Positions 9,100 through 18,256 of a DNA stretch of 64,000 nt are shown piece after piece; position 1 is the stretch's first letter; the number at the start of each line of letters is the position of its first letter. The stretch is taken from NCBI RefSeq assembly GCF_016495725.1, contig NZ_CP054705.1:3534001-3598000 (forward strand), in the 5' to 3' direction. The position numbers were made by a program, and so were the translations under genes. The DNA comes from Salicibibacter cibarius. Its GTDB lineage: Bacteria > Bacillota > Bacilli > Bacillales > Marinococcaceae. The notes beneath the pieces are model-generated. The model was given only the letters and a program-made list of their open reading frames with translations. It was not told where the DNA came from and did not search any database.

Positions 9100-10128
9100 T
9101 TATCCATTGACCGTTGAAGTTTTCGCTGCTTTTTGTGCAATGAGACGTACAAGATCAACGACCCGGCATGCATAACCCCATTCATTATCGTACCAGGCCA
9201 GCACTTTTACTTGCCGACGGTTAATGACCATCGTCGACAATTCGTCGATAATCGAGGAATGGTCATTTCCGTTATAATCGACGGAAACGAGAGGCTCATC
9301 CGAAGAAGCCAGAATTCCTTTCATTTCTTTGTTCGCTGCCGCACGAAATGCATCATTAACTGCTGTCTCTGTCACCTCTGTCTTCAAATCACAAACAAGG
9401 TCCACCAAAGAAACATTCGGTGTCGGCACCCGTAACGCCGATCCGTTCAACTTTCCTTCAAGATGAGGCAGAACCTTTGAAATGGCTTTAGCCGCTCCGG
9501 TCGTCGTCGGAATAATGGATTGACCGCAAGCTCTTGCCCGACGCAAGTCTTTATGTGGATTATCAATATTTTTTTGGTCGTTCGTATACGAATGGACCGT
9601 TGTCATTAAACCGCTCTCGATGCCGAACGCTTCATCCAATGTTTTAACAACCGGTGCCAGGCAATTCGTTGTACAAGAGGCATTGGAAAGAATGTGATGA
9701 TGCTCATCATCATAATCTTCATCATTTACGCCAATGACGATCGTTGCGTCCTCATCTTTTCCGGGGGCCGTGATTACGACCTTTTTTGCTCCTGCCTTCA
9801 AATGGGCTCCAGCGCCCTCTCTTGTTTTAAATTTTCCGGTGGATTCAATAACCACGTCAATATCCAGATCATCCCAAGGCAACTTCAACGGATCCCGGGA
9901 TTGTACGATTTTAATTTCTTTTCCATTCACGATAATGGCTTCATCATTGGCCTCCACTGTCGCTTCAAATCGCCCATGAACCGTATCATGCTTGAGTAAA
10001 TGCGCGAGTGTTTGCGGTGGATACGTCGCATTCACAGCAACAATATTTAGCGTATCATCAAAAAAAGCCCTGCGAAATGCCATTCTCCCTATACGGCCGA
10101 AACCATTAATCGCCACGGTTGCACTCAT
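9100..10128 (-). CDS. gapB: NADP-type glyceraldehyde-3-phosphate dehydrogenase (gluconeogenic)
   Basis: GAPDH fold with the Rossmann start AINGFGRIGR and the catalytic cysteine in SNASCTTNCLAP near residue 152. Among Bacillus GAPDHs, the position between coaE and nrdR and the sequence (for example YPPQTLAHLLKHD) point to GapB, the enzyme that works in the gluconeogenic direction with NADPH. Its promoter carries two perfect CcpN boxes (listed separately), which is the known way gapB is shut off on glucose. Monocistronic, with its own promoter and terminator. Confidence 0.94.
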   Translation of the reverse strand: MSATVAINGFGRIGRMAFRRAFFDDTLNIVAVNATYPPQTLAHLLKHDTVHGRFEATVEANDEAIIVNGKEIKIVQSRDPLKLPWDDLDIDVVIESTGKFKTREGAGAHLKAGAKKVVITAPGKDEDATIVIGVNDEDYDDEHHHILSNASCTTNCLAPVVKTLDEAFGIESGLMTTVHSYTNDQKNIDNPHKDLRRARACGQSIIPTTTGAAKAISKVLPHLEGKLNGSALRVPTPNVSLVDLVCDLKTEVTETAVNDAFRAAANKEMKGILASSDEPLVSVDYNGNDHSSIIDELSTMVINRRQVKVLAWYDNEWGYACRVVDLVRLIAQKAAKTSTVNG

Positions 10129-10146
10129 CTTGATTGCCTCCCAATT

Positions 10147-10196
10147 TATGATATACTAATTAGCTTCATTATATCGATTAGTATATCATATAACAA
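10147..10196 (-). promoter_or_regulatory. gapB promoter with two CcpN-type operators
   Basis: Minus strand: -35 TTGTTA (10191-10196), 17-base spacer, -10 TATAAT (10168-10173). Two copies of TATGATATACT, each a perfect match to the CcpN consensus TRTGHYATAYW, lie in opposite orientation at 10147-10157 and 10180-10190. They are the ends of a perfect 12-base inverted repeat (10149-10160 with 10177-10188). One box fills the -35/-10 spacer and the other lies just downstream of the -10. Confidence 0.88.
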
Positions 10197-10286
10197 TCGC
10201 TCGTACGATGTTTATGGTTAAAAAAAACTCATTAACCTAATCGTTCTGATACTTTTTAGACATGTCTTATGATGACGAGAGGGGAT

Positions 10287-10889
10287 TTAATCCTCAACCT
10301 CCACCCCCCATTCCGTTAGAATATGTAGCAATTGATTTTTTGATTCGGCGCGGCTGCCGTCGTTATCGACAACCGCATCCGCGTAATCTTTTTTCTCCTT
10401 TAATGGCATTTGCGAACGTATCCGTTCAAGCGCCTCTTCTTTCGTACTCCCGTCCCGTTCCATCAGCCGTTTTAATTGCACATCCTCACTGACACACGCA
10501 AGCAGCACACGATCCACCGTATTCATTCTTCCATTCTCTACAAGCAAAGGGATATCGAAAATAAGCGTTCGATTGCCCTCGTTGATCAGTGCTTCTTTTT
10601 TGTTCATCATTTCCTTTTGAATCGCCGGATGTGTGATCTTATTGAGACGATTCCGTTTTTCTTTGTCGGCAAAAATAATGCTGCCGAGCGCCTTGCGGTC
10701 CAACGTGCCATCATCGTGAAAAACATCATTTCCGAAATAATCTTTGATTTCCTCGTATGCCGGTTGCCCGGGCTCGACGACCTCCCGGGCTACCGCGTCC
10801 GCATCGATGATCGGCAGATCCCAAGCCCGCATATAATCCGCAAGTAAACTTTTCCCGCTGGCAATACCGCCGGTGAGTCCTATGATCAT
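10287..10889 (-). CDS. coaE: Dephospho-CoA kinase
   Basis: Last step of coenzyme A synthesis: phosphorylates the 3' hydroxyl of dephospho-CoA. The P-loop GLTGGIASGKS is at residues 4-14 and is followed by the DADAVAREVVEPG and DIPLLVENG motifs of the family. It is 200 residues long. It closely follows ytaF and belongs to the polA-mutM-ytaF-coaE run. Confidence 0.96.
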   Translation of the reverse strand: MIIGLTGGIASGKSLLADYMRAWDLPIIDADAVAREVVEPGQPAYEEIKDYFGNDVFHDDGTLDRKALGSIIFADKEKRNRLNKITHPAIQKEMMNKKEALINEGNRTLIFDIPLLVENGRMNTVDRVLLACVSEDVQLKRLMERDGSTKEEALERIRSQMPLKEKKDYADAVVDNDGSRAESKNQLLHILTEWGVEVED

Positions 10890-10904
10890 ATTACCCTTCC
10901 CTTT

Positions 10905-11555
10905 TTAGATAAAATTAGACAATCCGATGCAAACGATAAGCAACCCGGGCAAAAAAACGAGTTTATCGACGGCTTTTCGGCCGGAAAGTTTAAAACCGCC
11001 TTTTTTTCCAAGAACTAAAAATATCGAGCACATAACGAAAACGAACACCGCAAAGACAAGCACCGGATATCCAAGCATCGCGACTCCAAAACCGGCCCCA
11101 AAAGCATCCAAGGCGAGCGCAAATCCTAAGAGCATCGCTTCTTTAACGGAAATCGTCCCTGAACCATCCATATCGGCAGTAGTCGGCTTTCGCAACACTT
11201 GGATGACAAGGCCCAATTTTTTAATTTCCCAGTTGACCATCGTCCCTTCTTTATTTTTACGGACGGGCGGTCTTTGTGGCTGTTCATTCGGCCGTATTCC
11301 TTGATAAATTGCCCATGCACCGATCGCGATAAGAATGATGCCTCCCAGGTAATCGGCAAAATGGGCGGGGATATATTGGAAAACCACTCCCGCGAACAAA
11401 CCCGCCATTAAAGCAGATATAAATGAACATAAACCGATAAGTACAACCGGCAACATGGAGATTTTAAGCTTGCGCATGCCGTACGTCATGCCAACTCCGA
11501 ATGCATCTACACTAACCGCGAACGCAAGCACGAGTAACGCGACCCAGCCTTCCAT
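10905..11555 (-). CDS. ytaF: Sporulation membrane protein YtaF (MntP-like)
   Basis: Six-helix membrane protein of the MntP/YtaF cation efflux-like family. Conserved acidic intramembrane motifs are visible twice: SVDAFGVGMTYGMR near the N-terminus and LALDAFGAGFGVAM in the second half, the internal duplication of this family. A charged loop with an EF-hand-like DMDGSGTISVKE lies between the halves. GGAGGGAG precedes the start. Expected in the sporulating mother cell; the substrate is not known. Confidence 0.88.
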   Translation of the reverse strand: MEGWVALLVLAFAVSVDAFGVGMTYGMRKLKISMLPVVLIGLCSFISALMAGLFAGVVFQYIPAHFADYLGGIILIAIGAWAIYQGIRPNEQPQRPPVRKNKEGTMVNWEIKKLGLVIQVLRKPTTADMDGSGTISVKEAMLLGFALALDAFGAGFGVAMLGYPVLVFAVFVFVMCSIFLVLGKKGGFKLSGRKAVDKLVFLPGLLIVCIGLSNFI

Positions 11556-11618
11556 CAGACATGCTCCCTCCAGCTATCTATTTAAGATAGCCTATGACAG
11601 GAGCCCATCCAATGTACT

Positions 11619-12443
11619 TCAAACCGAAGGCTGGCAATTTGGGCAATAGTGCGTTCCGCGCCCGGCGACGATTGTTCGTTCAATTTCCCCCTCACACATT
11701 TTGCACGGTTGCCCTTTACGGCCATATACATACAATTGTTGCTGAAAATACCCCATTTCCCCGTTGCCATTTAGATAGGAACGAATGGAAGAACCTCCGG
11801 CTTCGATGGCCGCTTCCAAGGTTACGATTGTTTCACGATGAACCCGCAAAATTGCGTTTTCATCAAGCGACGCGGCCGGATGGCCGGGAAAAATCCCGGC
11901 GCGAAACAACGCCTCATCTACATAGATGTTGCCAAGTCCGGCAACCGCGGATTGGTCTAGCAACACGGCTTTCACATTGCGGGTCGTTTTCGTGAATTTT
12001 TCCCGTAGGTAAGGAGGTTTGAAGGAAGGATCCATCGGTTCCGGCCCTAACTTTGCCAACGGTGCAACGCTCATTTCTCTGCCCTTCGGAAACAAATGCA
12101 TCGTCCCAAATTTACGCACATCGTTATAATGAAGTTCACTGTTATCGTGAAGAAAAAATCGTACATGCGTGTGTTTCGTTGGCGCTTCCTCACTTAGGCT
12201 GTATTTCCCTTCCATGCGTAAATGGGAGACAAGCGCATAATCATCCAAACCAAAGATCAAAAACTTTCCCTTTCGACCGATCTGTTGAATCGTTTGTCCC
12301 GCGAGAAAAAGACGAAACGCCTCCACATCATCCGGTTCCTTTATCATCTTCGGCCATCCGACCTCAACATCGACAATTTGCTTATTTTGCACGAGTTTCG
12401 TTAATGTTCTCCTTACGATTTCCACTTCTGGCAATTCTGGCAT
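11619..12443 (-). CDS. mutM: Formamidopyrimidine-DNA glycosylase
   Basis: Base-excision repair enzyme removing 8-oxoguanine and FapyG, with AP lyase activity. The start at 12443 gives MPELPEVE, exposing the catalytic Pro2 and Glu3; any upstream in-frame start would bury them. The C-terminal zinc finger has CKMC and CPNC pairs (about residues 244-269) with the conserved GRGTHYC. Lies 16 bases after polA, the usual Bacillus pairing. Confidence 0.96.
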   Translation of the reverse strand: MPELPEVEIVRRTLTKLVQNKQIVDVEVGWPKMIKEPDDVEAFRLFLAGQTIQQIGRKGKFLIFGLDDYALVSHLRMEGKYSLSEEAPTKHTHVRFFLHDNSELHYNDVRKFGTMHLFPKGREMSVAPLAKLGPEPMDPSFKPPYLREKFTKTTRNVKAVLLDQSAVAGLGNIYVDEALFRAGIFPGHPAASLDENAILRVHRETIVTLEAAIEAGGSSIRSYLNGNGEMGYFQQQLYVYGRKGQPCKMCEGEIERTIVAGRGTHYCPNCQPSV

Positions 12444-12459
12444 ACCTTCTCGTTTCTCC

Positions 12460-15093
12460 TCACTTCGCTTCGTACCAAGTTTCCCCATACGCCACATCAA
12501 CGATAAGCGGCACATCAAGGGCAATTGTTCCCGTCATTGTCTCGGTGACGAGCGTTTCCATTTGTTCGATTTCTGTTGGCGGAACCTCAAAAATCAGCTC
12601 GTCATGAACTTGTAACAGCAGGCGACTTTGCAATCCTTGTCTCTTCAAATCATCTGCTACATCAACCATAGCTTTTTTAATGATGTCGGCAGCCGTTCCT
12701 TGAATGGGCGTATTCATCGCTGTTCGTTCCGCGAAACTTCTGCGGTTAAAATTTCGGTCGTTAATCTCGGGGAGATAACGCCGGCGCTTTAACAGAGTCG
12801 TAACATAACCTTCATCTCGCGCATGGAGCACAGCTTCATCCATGTATTTCTTCACGTTCGGATAACTTTCAAAATAACGGTCAATAAACGATTGGGCTTC
12901 TTTTCTTGTGATCCCGAGATTTTGGGATAAACCATAATCGCTAATGCCATAGACGATTCCGAAATTCACCGCTTTCGCCTGACGACGCATCGTGTCGGTA
13001 ACTTCCTCTTTTCCAACGTCAAACACATCCATTGCTGTTTGCGTATGAATATCTTGTCCTTCGTGAAAAGCCGCTTTTAATTTTTCATCACCGGACATAT
13101 GGGCAAGAACACGCAATTCAATTTGTGAATAATCAGCAGCCAAAATCACCCATTCGGGTTCTGAAGGAACAAAGGCTTTGCGTATTTTTCTTCCTTCTTC
13201 AAGGCGAATCGGGATGTTTTGCAAATTCGGTTCAGCCGAACTCAAACGGCCCGTCTGCGTGATGGCTTGGTTAAAACGCGTGTGGATTTTGTGCGTATCT
13301 GCATGAATAACCTTAAGAAGCCCCTCGATATACGTCGATTTGAGTTTCATCACTTGCCGGTAGTGCAAAAGTTTCGGAATGATTTCGTGTTCATCGGCAA
13401 GCTTTTCGAGAACGTCGGCAGCAGTGGAATACCCGGTTTTCGTTTTCTTGATGACCGGAAGTTCAAGCTTCTCAAAAAGAATCGGCCCCAATTGTTTCGG
13501 GGAATTAATATTGAACATTTCACCGGCAAGGGAATGGATGTCTTGTTCGAGCGACTGCAGGCGCTCGTCAAGTTCCTCACCCATATCAATCAACTGTTGT
13601 TCATCTGTCGCGATCCCCTGCAGCTCCATTTCCGCGAGCACTAATGATAAGGGAAGCTCCAACGTTGAAAACAAGCCGCTTTGTTCATTTTCATCCAACT
13701 CGGAACGAAGGGCTCCCTCTATTTTCCAAAGCGTAGCCGCTTTACGAGCCAAATGGTCGTTGAGCGTCGCGGCCTCAGGCTTGCTAAACTTCGCGCCTTT
13801 CCCATACACGCTTTCATCCGCTAAAACCGTGTGTAAGCCCCGCCGTTCAGCAATATCCGCCATGTCGTGCGCCGATAAAGAAGGATCCAAGAGATACGAT
13901 GCAATGAGAGCATCGAAAGGCACGCCTTTGAGCGCGATATTCTTCCATCCCAAAGCGACGATGACGCGCTTGGCGTCAAATAAGTACTTTTCTTTTTTTT
14001 CATCGGCTAACCAATCACGAAAAGCATCCGTTGTGAGTGCGGTCTCCGCGGGGACGGTGAATGATCCGTTTTCATTTACAATGCCGACGCCCCAAATATC
14101 GGCATTGTGGTAATTCTCTACCGGCACTTCGACAATAAGAGCCGCCGGTGACGCGAGCATTTCATCTGTAATATTTTCCATATGTTGGAATTCAAATTCC
14201 TCAAGTGCCGCTTCCTCTTCTTCTATATCCTCGTCAGTCGCAATTTGGTTCATTAAAGAATTGAACCCGTATTCTTTAAAAAGCTGCCGCACTGCTTTAC
14301 TGTCATACCCTTCATAAGAAAGACGGTCCAGCCCCAAATCAACTGGTGCTTCCCGGTTAATGACCGCCAATTGCTTGCTCATAAGGGCTTGTTCCCGGTA
14401 TTCTTTCAGCCGTTCCCTCATTTTCGGACCGGATACATCATCGGCATGGTCCAGAACGTCTTCAATATTGCCATATTCAGCCAATAATTTAAGGGCTGTT
14501 TTTTCACCGATTTTGGGGACGCCCGGGATATTATCCGATGAATCCCCGCCGAGCCCTTTCATATCAGGAATGTGTGTGGCCGGTATGCCATACCGTTCAG
14601 CGATTGCGTCGGTGTCATACCAATCAACATTCGTAATGCCCTTTTTCGTAATCGCAACGTGCGTCCTGTCGGTCACGAGCTGAAGCAAGTCCTTATCTCC
14701 GGTGTAGATGCGAACCTGCCAGTTCTCGTCTTCTGCACGTTTGGCAAGCGTCCCGATAATATCATCTGCTTCATATAACTCGACCTGAACGGAGTTAATC
14801 GTAAACGACTGTAAAATTTCTTGAATGATCGGCAGTTGTTCCGAAAGCTCCGGCGGCGTTTTCTGGCGATCGCTTTTATAGTCTTCGAATTGTTCATGTC
14901 GGAAGGTTGTTTTCCCGGCATCAAACGCGATAAGCATGTGCGTCGGTTGTTCTTCCTCCAAAATTTTAAGCAGCATCGTTGTAAATCCATAGACGGCGTT
15001 TGTGTAGACCCCTTTATCATTCGATAAGAGGGGCAGGGCATAAAAAGCACGGTATGCCACGCTATTTCCGTCTACAAGCACGAGTTTATTCAT
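12460..15093 (-). CDS. polA: DNA polymerase I
   Basis: 877-residue repair polymerase. The N-terminal 5'-3' exonuclease domain starts MNKLVLVDGNSVAYRAF and contains AFDAGKTTFRHE and the GLGGDSSDNIPGVPKIG helix-hairpin-helix. The middle domain is the 3'-5' exonuclease fold, which in Bacillus relatives lacks the proofreading residues; no clear DxE motif is seen here either. The polymerase domain has motif A DYSQIELRVLAHMSGD, motif B RRQAKAVNFGIVYG and motif C VHDELIFEVP. The ATG at 15093 is preceded by AAAGGAG. Confidence 0.96.
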   Translation of the reverse strand: MNKLVLVDGNSVAYRAFYALPLLSNDKGVYTNAVYGFTTMLLKILEEEQPTHMLIAFDAGKTTFRHEQFEDYKSDRQKTPPELSEQLPIIQEILQSFTINSVQVELYEADDIIGTLAKRAEDENWQVRIYTGDKDLLQLVTDRTHVAITKKGITNVDWYDTDAIAERYGIPATHIPDMKGLGGDSSDNIPGVPKIGEKTALKLLAEYGNIEDVLDHADDVSGPKMRERLKEYREQALMSKQLAVINREAPVDLGLDRLSYEGYDSKAVRQLFKEYGFNSLMNQIATDEDIEEEEAALEEFEFQHMENITDEMLASPAALIVEVPVENYHNADIWGVGIVNENGSFTVPAETALTTDAFRDWLADEKKEKYLFDAKRVIVALGWKNIALKGVPFDALIASYLLDPSLSAHDMADIAERRGLHTVLADESVYGKGAKFSKPEAATLNDHLARKAATLWKIEGALRSELDENEQSGLFSTLELPLSLVLAEMELQGIATDEQQLIDMGEELDERLQSLEQDIHSLAGEMFNINSPKQLGPILFEKLELPVIKKTKTGYSTAADVLEKLADEHEIIPKLLHYRQVMKLKSTYIEGLLKVIHADTHKIHTRFNQAITQTGRLSSAEPNLQNIPIRLEEGRKIRKAFVPSEPEWVILAADYSQIELRVLAHMSGDEKLKAAFHEGQDIHTQTAMDVFDVGKEEVTDTMRRQAKAVNFGIVYGISDYGLSQNLGITRKEAQSFIDRYFESYPNVKKYMDEAVLHARDEGYVTTLLKRRRYLPEINDRNFNRRSFAERTAMNTPIQGTAADIIKKAMVDVADDLKRQGLQSRLLLQVHDELIFEVPPTEIEQMETLVTETMTGTIALDVPLIVDVAYGETWYEAK

Positions 15094-15166
15094 AAATCGC
15101 AAGGCTCCTTTCGGCCAACCTGTATATCATGATTTTATTCTATCATAATTGACCCTCGTGAACATA

Positions 15167-15198
15167 AATAACATCCCCCGGAGATGGGGGATGTTATT
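15167..15198. terminator. Strong hairpin between phoR and polA
   Basis: AATAACATCCCC and GGGGATGTTATT are perfect 12-base arms around an 8-base loop. On the minus strand it lies after the phoR region and before the polA promoter, so it probably separates the two units. The T tract is weak. Confidence 0.65.
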
Positions 15199-15280
15199 GG
15201 TTTATATACTATATCTTTATTATTGATCGAGTTCTTTAATGTTATTAATGGGCAACCCTGTAACTTTTGATATATATTCA

Positions 15281-15438
15281 GGTTAGCGACCCTTTAATCG
15301 GTGTCCGCTGGCTGTTCGGGTGTTAATTGCATGGTTAGTGACCCTTCGAGCGTGGTTTTCACCTCTGTTTGGGTGCTAATAACTCGGTTAGTGACCCTTT
15401 AACCCGGTTTTTCAAGGCTGTTCGAGTCCTAACCCCGT
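15281..15438. repeat. Tandem repeat array, 52-53 bp period, three units
   Basis: Units start at 15281, 15333 and 15386 with GGTTAGYGACCCTT. Each unit ends with a G(G/A)GTNYTAA segment that is partly the reverse complement of its beginning, so each unit can form an imperfect hairpin. Located between phoR and polA. No reading frame or gene is supported. The period matches three other arrays in the window that have different sequence. Confidence 0.85.
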
Positions 15439-15499
15439 AATGAATGAGCCCCAGAGCATTTATCCTTGTTTGTTTAACGGAGTAAATCACCCGTCTTTT

Positions 15500-15745
15500 C
15501 TATATCAACTTATCAATCAGTTCCATGGCGGTCATGGATTCACTTTTTTTCACCGCTTGGCCTCTCTTCATAACGATCAAATGTTTTCTTTTATTATAAC
15601 AAAAAGAGGATGGCGTGTGCATGGCAAGTTCGAGGCGTCTTCGCCGGATCGTTTATCAGCCGAAAACGCCACTTTATCAGCCAAGTTTTGCAATATATGA
15701 GCCGAAATCACCAATATATCAGCCAAAACAAACGATTTATCAGCC
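15500..15745 (-). pseudogene. Remnant: duplicated promoter and leader of the nuclease-like gene, truncated
   Basis: From 15551 to about 15700 the plus strand matches 26490-26644, the 5' region of the nuclease-like gene at 25.6 kb, with few differences. The promoter is kept: -35 TGCACA (15616-15621), 17 bases, -10 TATAAT (15593-15598). The GTG at 15553 is in the equivalent place but the frame now encodes only 17 residues (VKKSESMTAMELIDKLI) and stops at 15500. Nothing of the nuclease body remains. The 21 bp repeats (15641-15745) lie upstream of the promoter in both copies. Confidence 0.75.
15641..15745 (-). repeat. 21-bp repeat array, five units
   Basis: On the minus strand GGCTGATA-type units begin at exactly 21-base steps (15745, 15724, 15703, 15682, 15661). 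The first unit contains the phoR stop codon. The same array occurs at 55602-55698 with five units and, shortened, at 26581-26645. The matching frame would read MADKSFVLADIL..., with a seven-residue period, but there is no ribosome site. Confidence 0.85.
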
Positions 15746-17497
15746 ATTCCATTCTTTCGGAAAACGAATCGTAAACGTCGTGCCCACGCTCGGTTCGCTC
15801 TTTGCCTCAATTGTACCTTCATGCGCCTCCAATAAGTGTTTAACGATGGCTAAGCCCAGGCCTGTGCCGCCCAGGTTGCGACTCCGTGCTTTGTCAACGC
15901 GATAAAAGCGTTCGAATATGCGCGGGAGGTCCTGTTTTTCAATACCTATCCCTGTATCACTCACTCGACAGACGATGAACTCGGCTTCCCCGTGAATATT
16001 TAGCTTTACTTCCCCACCTTCTCCGGTGTATGCGATAGCGTTCGTTAGCAAGTTCAAGAGTATTTGCTTTATCCGAGACGCATCACCAATCATTTCCGTG
16101 TTCCCCTCACTCGAAAAGTTAAATTGTAACGATTTGTCACCTGCTTTTTTTCTTAATAAACGCTCTGTTTCCGCTCCGATTTTCGAGAGAGCGATCGGTT
16201 GTAAATTCAACTGGAAGTTGTGAGTTTCAATGCGTGACAACTCGAGCAAATCGCTCACCAAATCTTGAAGGCGATCACTTTCCTTCCAGATTATTTCCAA
16301 AAACTGTCGTTGAACATCCTGATTCTCCATCGACTCACTGAGCAATGTTTCAGCGAACCCTTTAAGTGACGTGACCGGCGTCTTTAATTCATGGGAAACA
16401 TTGGCCACAAAATCTTTCCGTATCTCTTCCAGCCGTTTCAAACCTGTGATATCATGCAAGACCACGACCACACCGTGTAATTGGCTTTTGCTATTAGTGA
16501 CCGGCGTTCCGTAAGCTTCATAATGCTTTACAGACCAGCCATCGTCAAAATACAATTGCTCATGCGCATGTGTCTCGGTTAAAAAGACACGCTGAATGAA
16601 TTGAACGAAATTATGATCATGAATGCAATCATAATAAAGATGTTCCAACCATTCACTTGTATCCGCTTGAAAAATGTCATCACACATACGGTTCGCGAGT
16701 GTTATATGGCCTCGGCCATCAATGAACAAGAGACCGCTACCCATGTTATCAATTAAAGCTTCCAAGTTTTCTTGTTGGCGCTCATAGTTTGACGTTGTTT
16801 TTTGCAGATTGTAGGCCAACGTATTAACAGATCGGGTTAATTGTCCCAGTTCATCGCTTGCCTCATCATGTGTTCGTGCATGATAGTTTCCTTTTGCAAG
16901 TTCATTGGCCATACCCGTCACCTGGCTAATGGGGCGCGTAAGCCTTTGCGTCACCCGATAGCCCAAAACAACGATGATGATAAGGGCAACCAGAAAACCA
17001 ACGGCGATTATGATCCACATTTGACCGGTTGCTTCCTGAACAGCATCGATGGGGAGCGCTAGTCTTACGTAACCTTCATTGGTATCGCCTTCCCCTATTG
17101 GGTGAGCATAATAGAGCAGACTTCTTCCGACGGTTTCACTATCGCGAATGGTTGCCCCTTCGGGGCTCCCGGCCAATAGAATTTCTTCCCGATTAAGGTG
17201 GCTTTCCATTTCGTCGCCTTCAACGTCAGAGGACTCCGCGATGACCTCTCCATCTTCAGCAATGAACGTCACGCGTAAATCCAGTTGTATACCGATCTCT
17301 TCACTTAGTGTTTGCAGATCTTCCTCGCTTTCTTGAGCAACAGAGGCGATCATTCGCGCTTCTTTTTGTAGACGATCCACCGTTTCGTCCATATAGAAAT
17401 CATTGATCAATTGACCAATGAGAAACCCTAAAGCCGCGAGCGTAAGTAAAATAATGATCAACAAAGAAGCCATCAAACGGGAACGAAAAGTATTCAT
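15740..17497 (-). CDS. phoR: Phosphate sensor histidine kinase PhoR
   Basis: Membrane kinase partner of PhoP. Domains in order: first membrane helix (about 9-30), extracytoplasmic sensor loop, second helix (about 157-180), HAMP, PAS domain (about 245-350), phospho-acceptor HELKTP with His near 367, and ATPase domain with N, G1 (DTGIGIEKQDLPRIFERF) and G2 (GGTGLGLAIVKHLL) boxes. Overlaps the phoP stop by four bases, so the pair is translated together. Its stop codon lies inside the first 21-bp repeat unit. Confidence 0.94.
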   Translation of the reverse strand: MNTFRSRLMASLLIIILLTLAALGFLIGQLINDFYMDETVDRLQKEARMIASVAQESEEDLQTLSEEIGIQLDLRVTFIAEDGEVIAESSDVEGDEMESHLNREEILLAGSPEGATIRDSETVGRSLLYYAHPIGEGDTNEGYVRLALPIDAVQEATGQMWIIIAVGFLVALIIIVVLGYRVTQRLTRPISQVTGMANELAKGNYHARTHDEASDELGQLTRSVNTLAYNLQKTTSNYERQQENLEALIDNMGSGLLFIDGRGHITLANRMCDDIFQADTSEWLEHLYYDCIHDHNFVQFIQRVFLTETHAHEQLYFDDGWSVKHYEAYGTPVTNSKSQLHGVVVVLHDITGLKRLEEIRKDFVANVSHELKTPVTSLKGFAETLLSESMENQDVQRQFLEIIWKESDRLQDLVSDLLELSRIETHNFQLNLQPIALSKIGAETERLLRKKAGDKSLQFNFSSEGNTEMIGDASRIKQILLNLLTNAIAYTGEGGEVKLNIHGEAEFIVCRVSDTGIGIEKQDLPRIFERFYRVDKARSRNLGGTGLGLAIVKHLLEAHEGTIEAKSEPSVGTTFTIRFPKEWNG

Positions 17498-18213
17498 TGT
17501 TTATCCGGGCTTTCCATTTTGTAGCCAATGCCCCGTACCGTTTTTATGTAGGAAGGTTTTTTTGTCTCCGGTTCTATTTTTTCCCTTAAATGGCTAATAT
17601 GCACATCAACAATCCGTGAATCTCCCACAAATTCATAATTCCAGACTGCGTTCAGTAGTTGATCCCTCGTAAGCACCCGTCCGCGGTGATGAATTAAGTA
17701 CAGTAACAATTCGAACTCCTTCGGCGTGAGCTCAAGTTGATTCTTATTAACATAGGCTTCATGATGATCCGGGTAAATGTCAATATCACCAAGAACTTCC
17801 TTCTTTTGATCCGTCTCAACACCCGGAGCGTTCATTGTACCTGCCTGTTCCACCCGGCGAATAATGGCGCGCACCCGCGCGACCAGCTCCCTGGGACTGA
17901 ACGGTTTCGTCATATAATCATCGGCACCGAGTTCCAACCCCAAAACTTTATCAAATTCTTCATCTTTAGCCGTTAACATGAGAATGGGCGCGTTCACCTT
18001 TTGTTCCCTCAGATGCCGGCAAACCTCTAGCCCATCCATCCCGGGTAGCATCAAGTCGAGCACAATAAGATCGTACGTGTGCGCCATTGCCAATTCCACT
18101 GCTGTGTGCCCATCACTTGCGCTATCAACATCATATCCTTCTTTTTCAAGGTTGTAGGTTAATAGCGTGATAATGGATTCTTCATCATCTACGACCAACA
18201 ATTTGTAAGCCAT
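17494..18213 (-). CDS. phoP: Phosphate response regulator PhoP
   Basis: OmpR-type response regulator. The receiver domain has the acidic pair DDEE at 9-12, phospho-acceptor Asp53 in VLDLMLPG, and the conserved Lys in MTKPFSPRELVARV. The C-terminal winged helix ends with TVRGIGYKME. It controls the Pho regulon on phosphate starvation, here very likely the pst operon directly upstream, whose promoter has a Pho box. Only 40 bases without a terminator separate it from phoU. Confidence 0.95.
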   Translation of the reverse strand: MAYKLLVVDDEESIITLLTYNLEKEGYDVDSASDGHTAVELAMAHTYDLIVLDLMLPGMDGLEVCRHLREQKVNAPILMLTAKDEEFDKVLGLELGADDYMTKPFSPRELVARVRAIIRRVEQAGTMNAPGVETDQKKEVLGDIDIYPDHHEAYVNKNQLELTPKEFELLLYLIHHRGRVLTRDQLLNAVWNYEFVGDSRIVDVHISHLREKIEPETKKPSYIKTVRGIGYKMESPDKQ

Positions 18214-18256
18214 AGCCTCGCCCCTTCATTCACCATCTATCTATATCTTACTATAA

